41,563 bases of DNA from Caulobacterales bacterium (GTDB taxonomy: Bacteria > Pseudomonadota > Alphaproteobacteria > Caulobacterales > Caulobacteraceae): assembly GCA_016183935.1 (NCBI GenBank), contig JACPDR010000050.1:1-41563 (forward strand), written 5' to 3'. Every line of letters starts with the position of its first letter. Position 1 is the first letter of the stretch. Positions 41,017 through 41,563 of this stretch are shown piece after piece. The notes under the pieces are model-generated. The model was not told the origin of the DNA. It did no database searches and saw only the letters and a program-made list of their open reading frames with translations. Position numbers and translations under genes: made by a program.

Positions 41017-41563
41017 CTACCGCCGCCCGCCCAGCAGCTGCGACCAGCGCCAGCTGCCCGTCCCGAACACCACCCGCTGCCCGCCCGCGAAACGGATCAG
41101 CACCAACCCCCGCATCGGCTGGCGTCGGCAGGCCTCGGGCGCGAAGGCCACTTCCAGGGCGATAGCCTGACGGACCCCCGCAAGGCCCTTGCCGGCTTGG
41201 CCCGGGGTCTGGATCCAGTCGCCGTTCCAGACCAGCAGGGCGCGGCCGGAGCCGGACGTGCGGTGCGCCTCGGCCACGGCGGCGCGGACCTCGGGATCGG
41301 AGCGCAGGGCGTCCTGCAGTCGCCAGATCATGTCGCATCCGGCCCCGGCGCCGTCCGGCCCCGCGCCGACGCCGGCGCCCTGGCCCGTCCCCTGCCCGGC
41401 GCCGACGCCCTGACCCGAGCCGGACCCGGCCGTGGCCGCTCCGGCGAGCTGGGCGTCGCTGAGGGTGGCGAAGACCGGGACGGGCGCGGCGACGGCGGCG
41501 GGCAGCGGCTCGACCTCGGGCGGCGGTGGGGCGACCACGCGGGCGGCGCGCGGGGCCGGGCGC
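41017..41563 (-). CDS. Hypothetical protein, partial (cut by window edge)
   Basis: The C-terminal 180 or so residues are in the window and the frame remains open to the edge. The visible part has a Pro/Glu/Ala stretch and then a Gly/Ala/Gln low-complexity linker (GSGSGQGVGAGQGTGQGAG). A compact C-terminal domain follows, with CDMIWRLQDALRSDPEVRAA, LVWNGDWIQTPG and GTGSWRWSQLL. Two Cys (CDM and EACRR) may form a disulphide, which fits a periplasmic domain behind an N-terminal membrane anchor, but the N-terminus is missing. The family is not recognised. An internal GTG at 41538 is unlikely to be the real start. Confidence 0.6.
   Translation of the reverse strand, partial: RPAPRAARVVAPPPPEVEPLPAAVAAPVPVFATLSDAQLAGAATAGSGSGQGVGAGQGTGQGAGVGAGPDGAGAGCDMIWRLQDALRSDPEVRAAVAEAHRTSGSGRALLVWNGDWIQTPGQAGKGLAGVRQAIALEVAFAPEACRRQPMRGLVLIRFAGGQRVVFGTGSWRWSQLLGGRR

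Overview
The window is chromosomal DNA from a GC-rich alphaproteobacterium. It most resembles Caulobacteraceae, and Brevundimonas is my best guess by inference, because no rRNA is present to confirm it. The evidence is a tRNA-His without G-1, a murA-DUF2948-UPF0262-infA-maf-RNase E/G-yacG cluster ending at tRNA-Phe, alphaproteobacterial families such as DUF1489 and DUF2200, and a gene-transfer-agent-type terminase.

Layout: 1-5.2 kb holds tRNA-Gly and tRNA-Tyr, an RlmB-type rRNA methyltransferase, a TerC membrane protein, metG, a VOC protein and a secreted protein. A MATE exporter (5.2-6.5 kb) and a long palindromic element follow. 6.8-11.7 kb is a leucine/isovalerate catabolic block: methylcrotonyl-CoA carboxylase beta subunit, methylglutaconyl-CoA hydratase and the carboxylase alpha subunit. 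The beta subunit is interrupted by an in-frame TAG at a conserved position. 11.7-16.2 kb carries a small secreted protein, a DUF1489 protein, a cNMP-binding patatin esterase, a trans-aconitate methyltransferase-like protein, tRNA-His and an M48 peptidase. 16.3-18.4 kb is an exbB-exbD-tonB operon that energises outer-membrane transport. 18.8-23.3 kb is the housekeeping cluster read on the minus strand from murA to yacG and tRNA-Phe. 23.4-26.8 kb has tRNA-Thr, a cysteine-rich secreted peptide, a Tyr/Gly-rich secreted protein, msrB and an S41-like protein. 26.97-28.95 kb is a propionyl-CoA carboxylase alpha subunit.

The most accessory-looking part is 29.0-33.0 kb. Two paralogous trimeric autotransporter adhesins (YadA-like head repeats and membrane anchor) flank an orphan helix-turn-helix protein, which reads away from the first adhesin across an intergenic region containing a perfect 14-bp operator-like palindrome. 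I read this as a compact, self-regulated surface-adhesin module. After it come an MHS-type transporter, an SDR, a DUF2231 membrane protein, a glycogen-debranching enzyme and an isolated terminase. The terminase has an N-terminal HTH segment, so small- and large-subunit functions appear to be fused. The end of the window carries a small lower-GC hypothetical gene and a gene cut by the window edge.

Four palindromic intergenic or intragenic repeats (6.6, 12.5, 39.0 and 40.4 kb) suggest a family of REP/MITE-like elements. Two of them share the same terminal motif. All functional calls rest on reading motifs and family resemblance; no database search was run.
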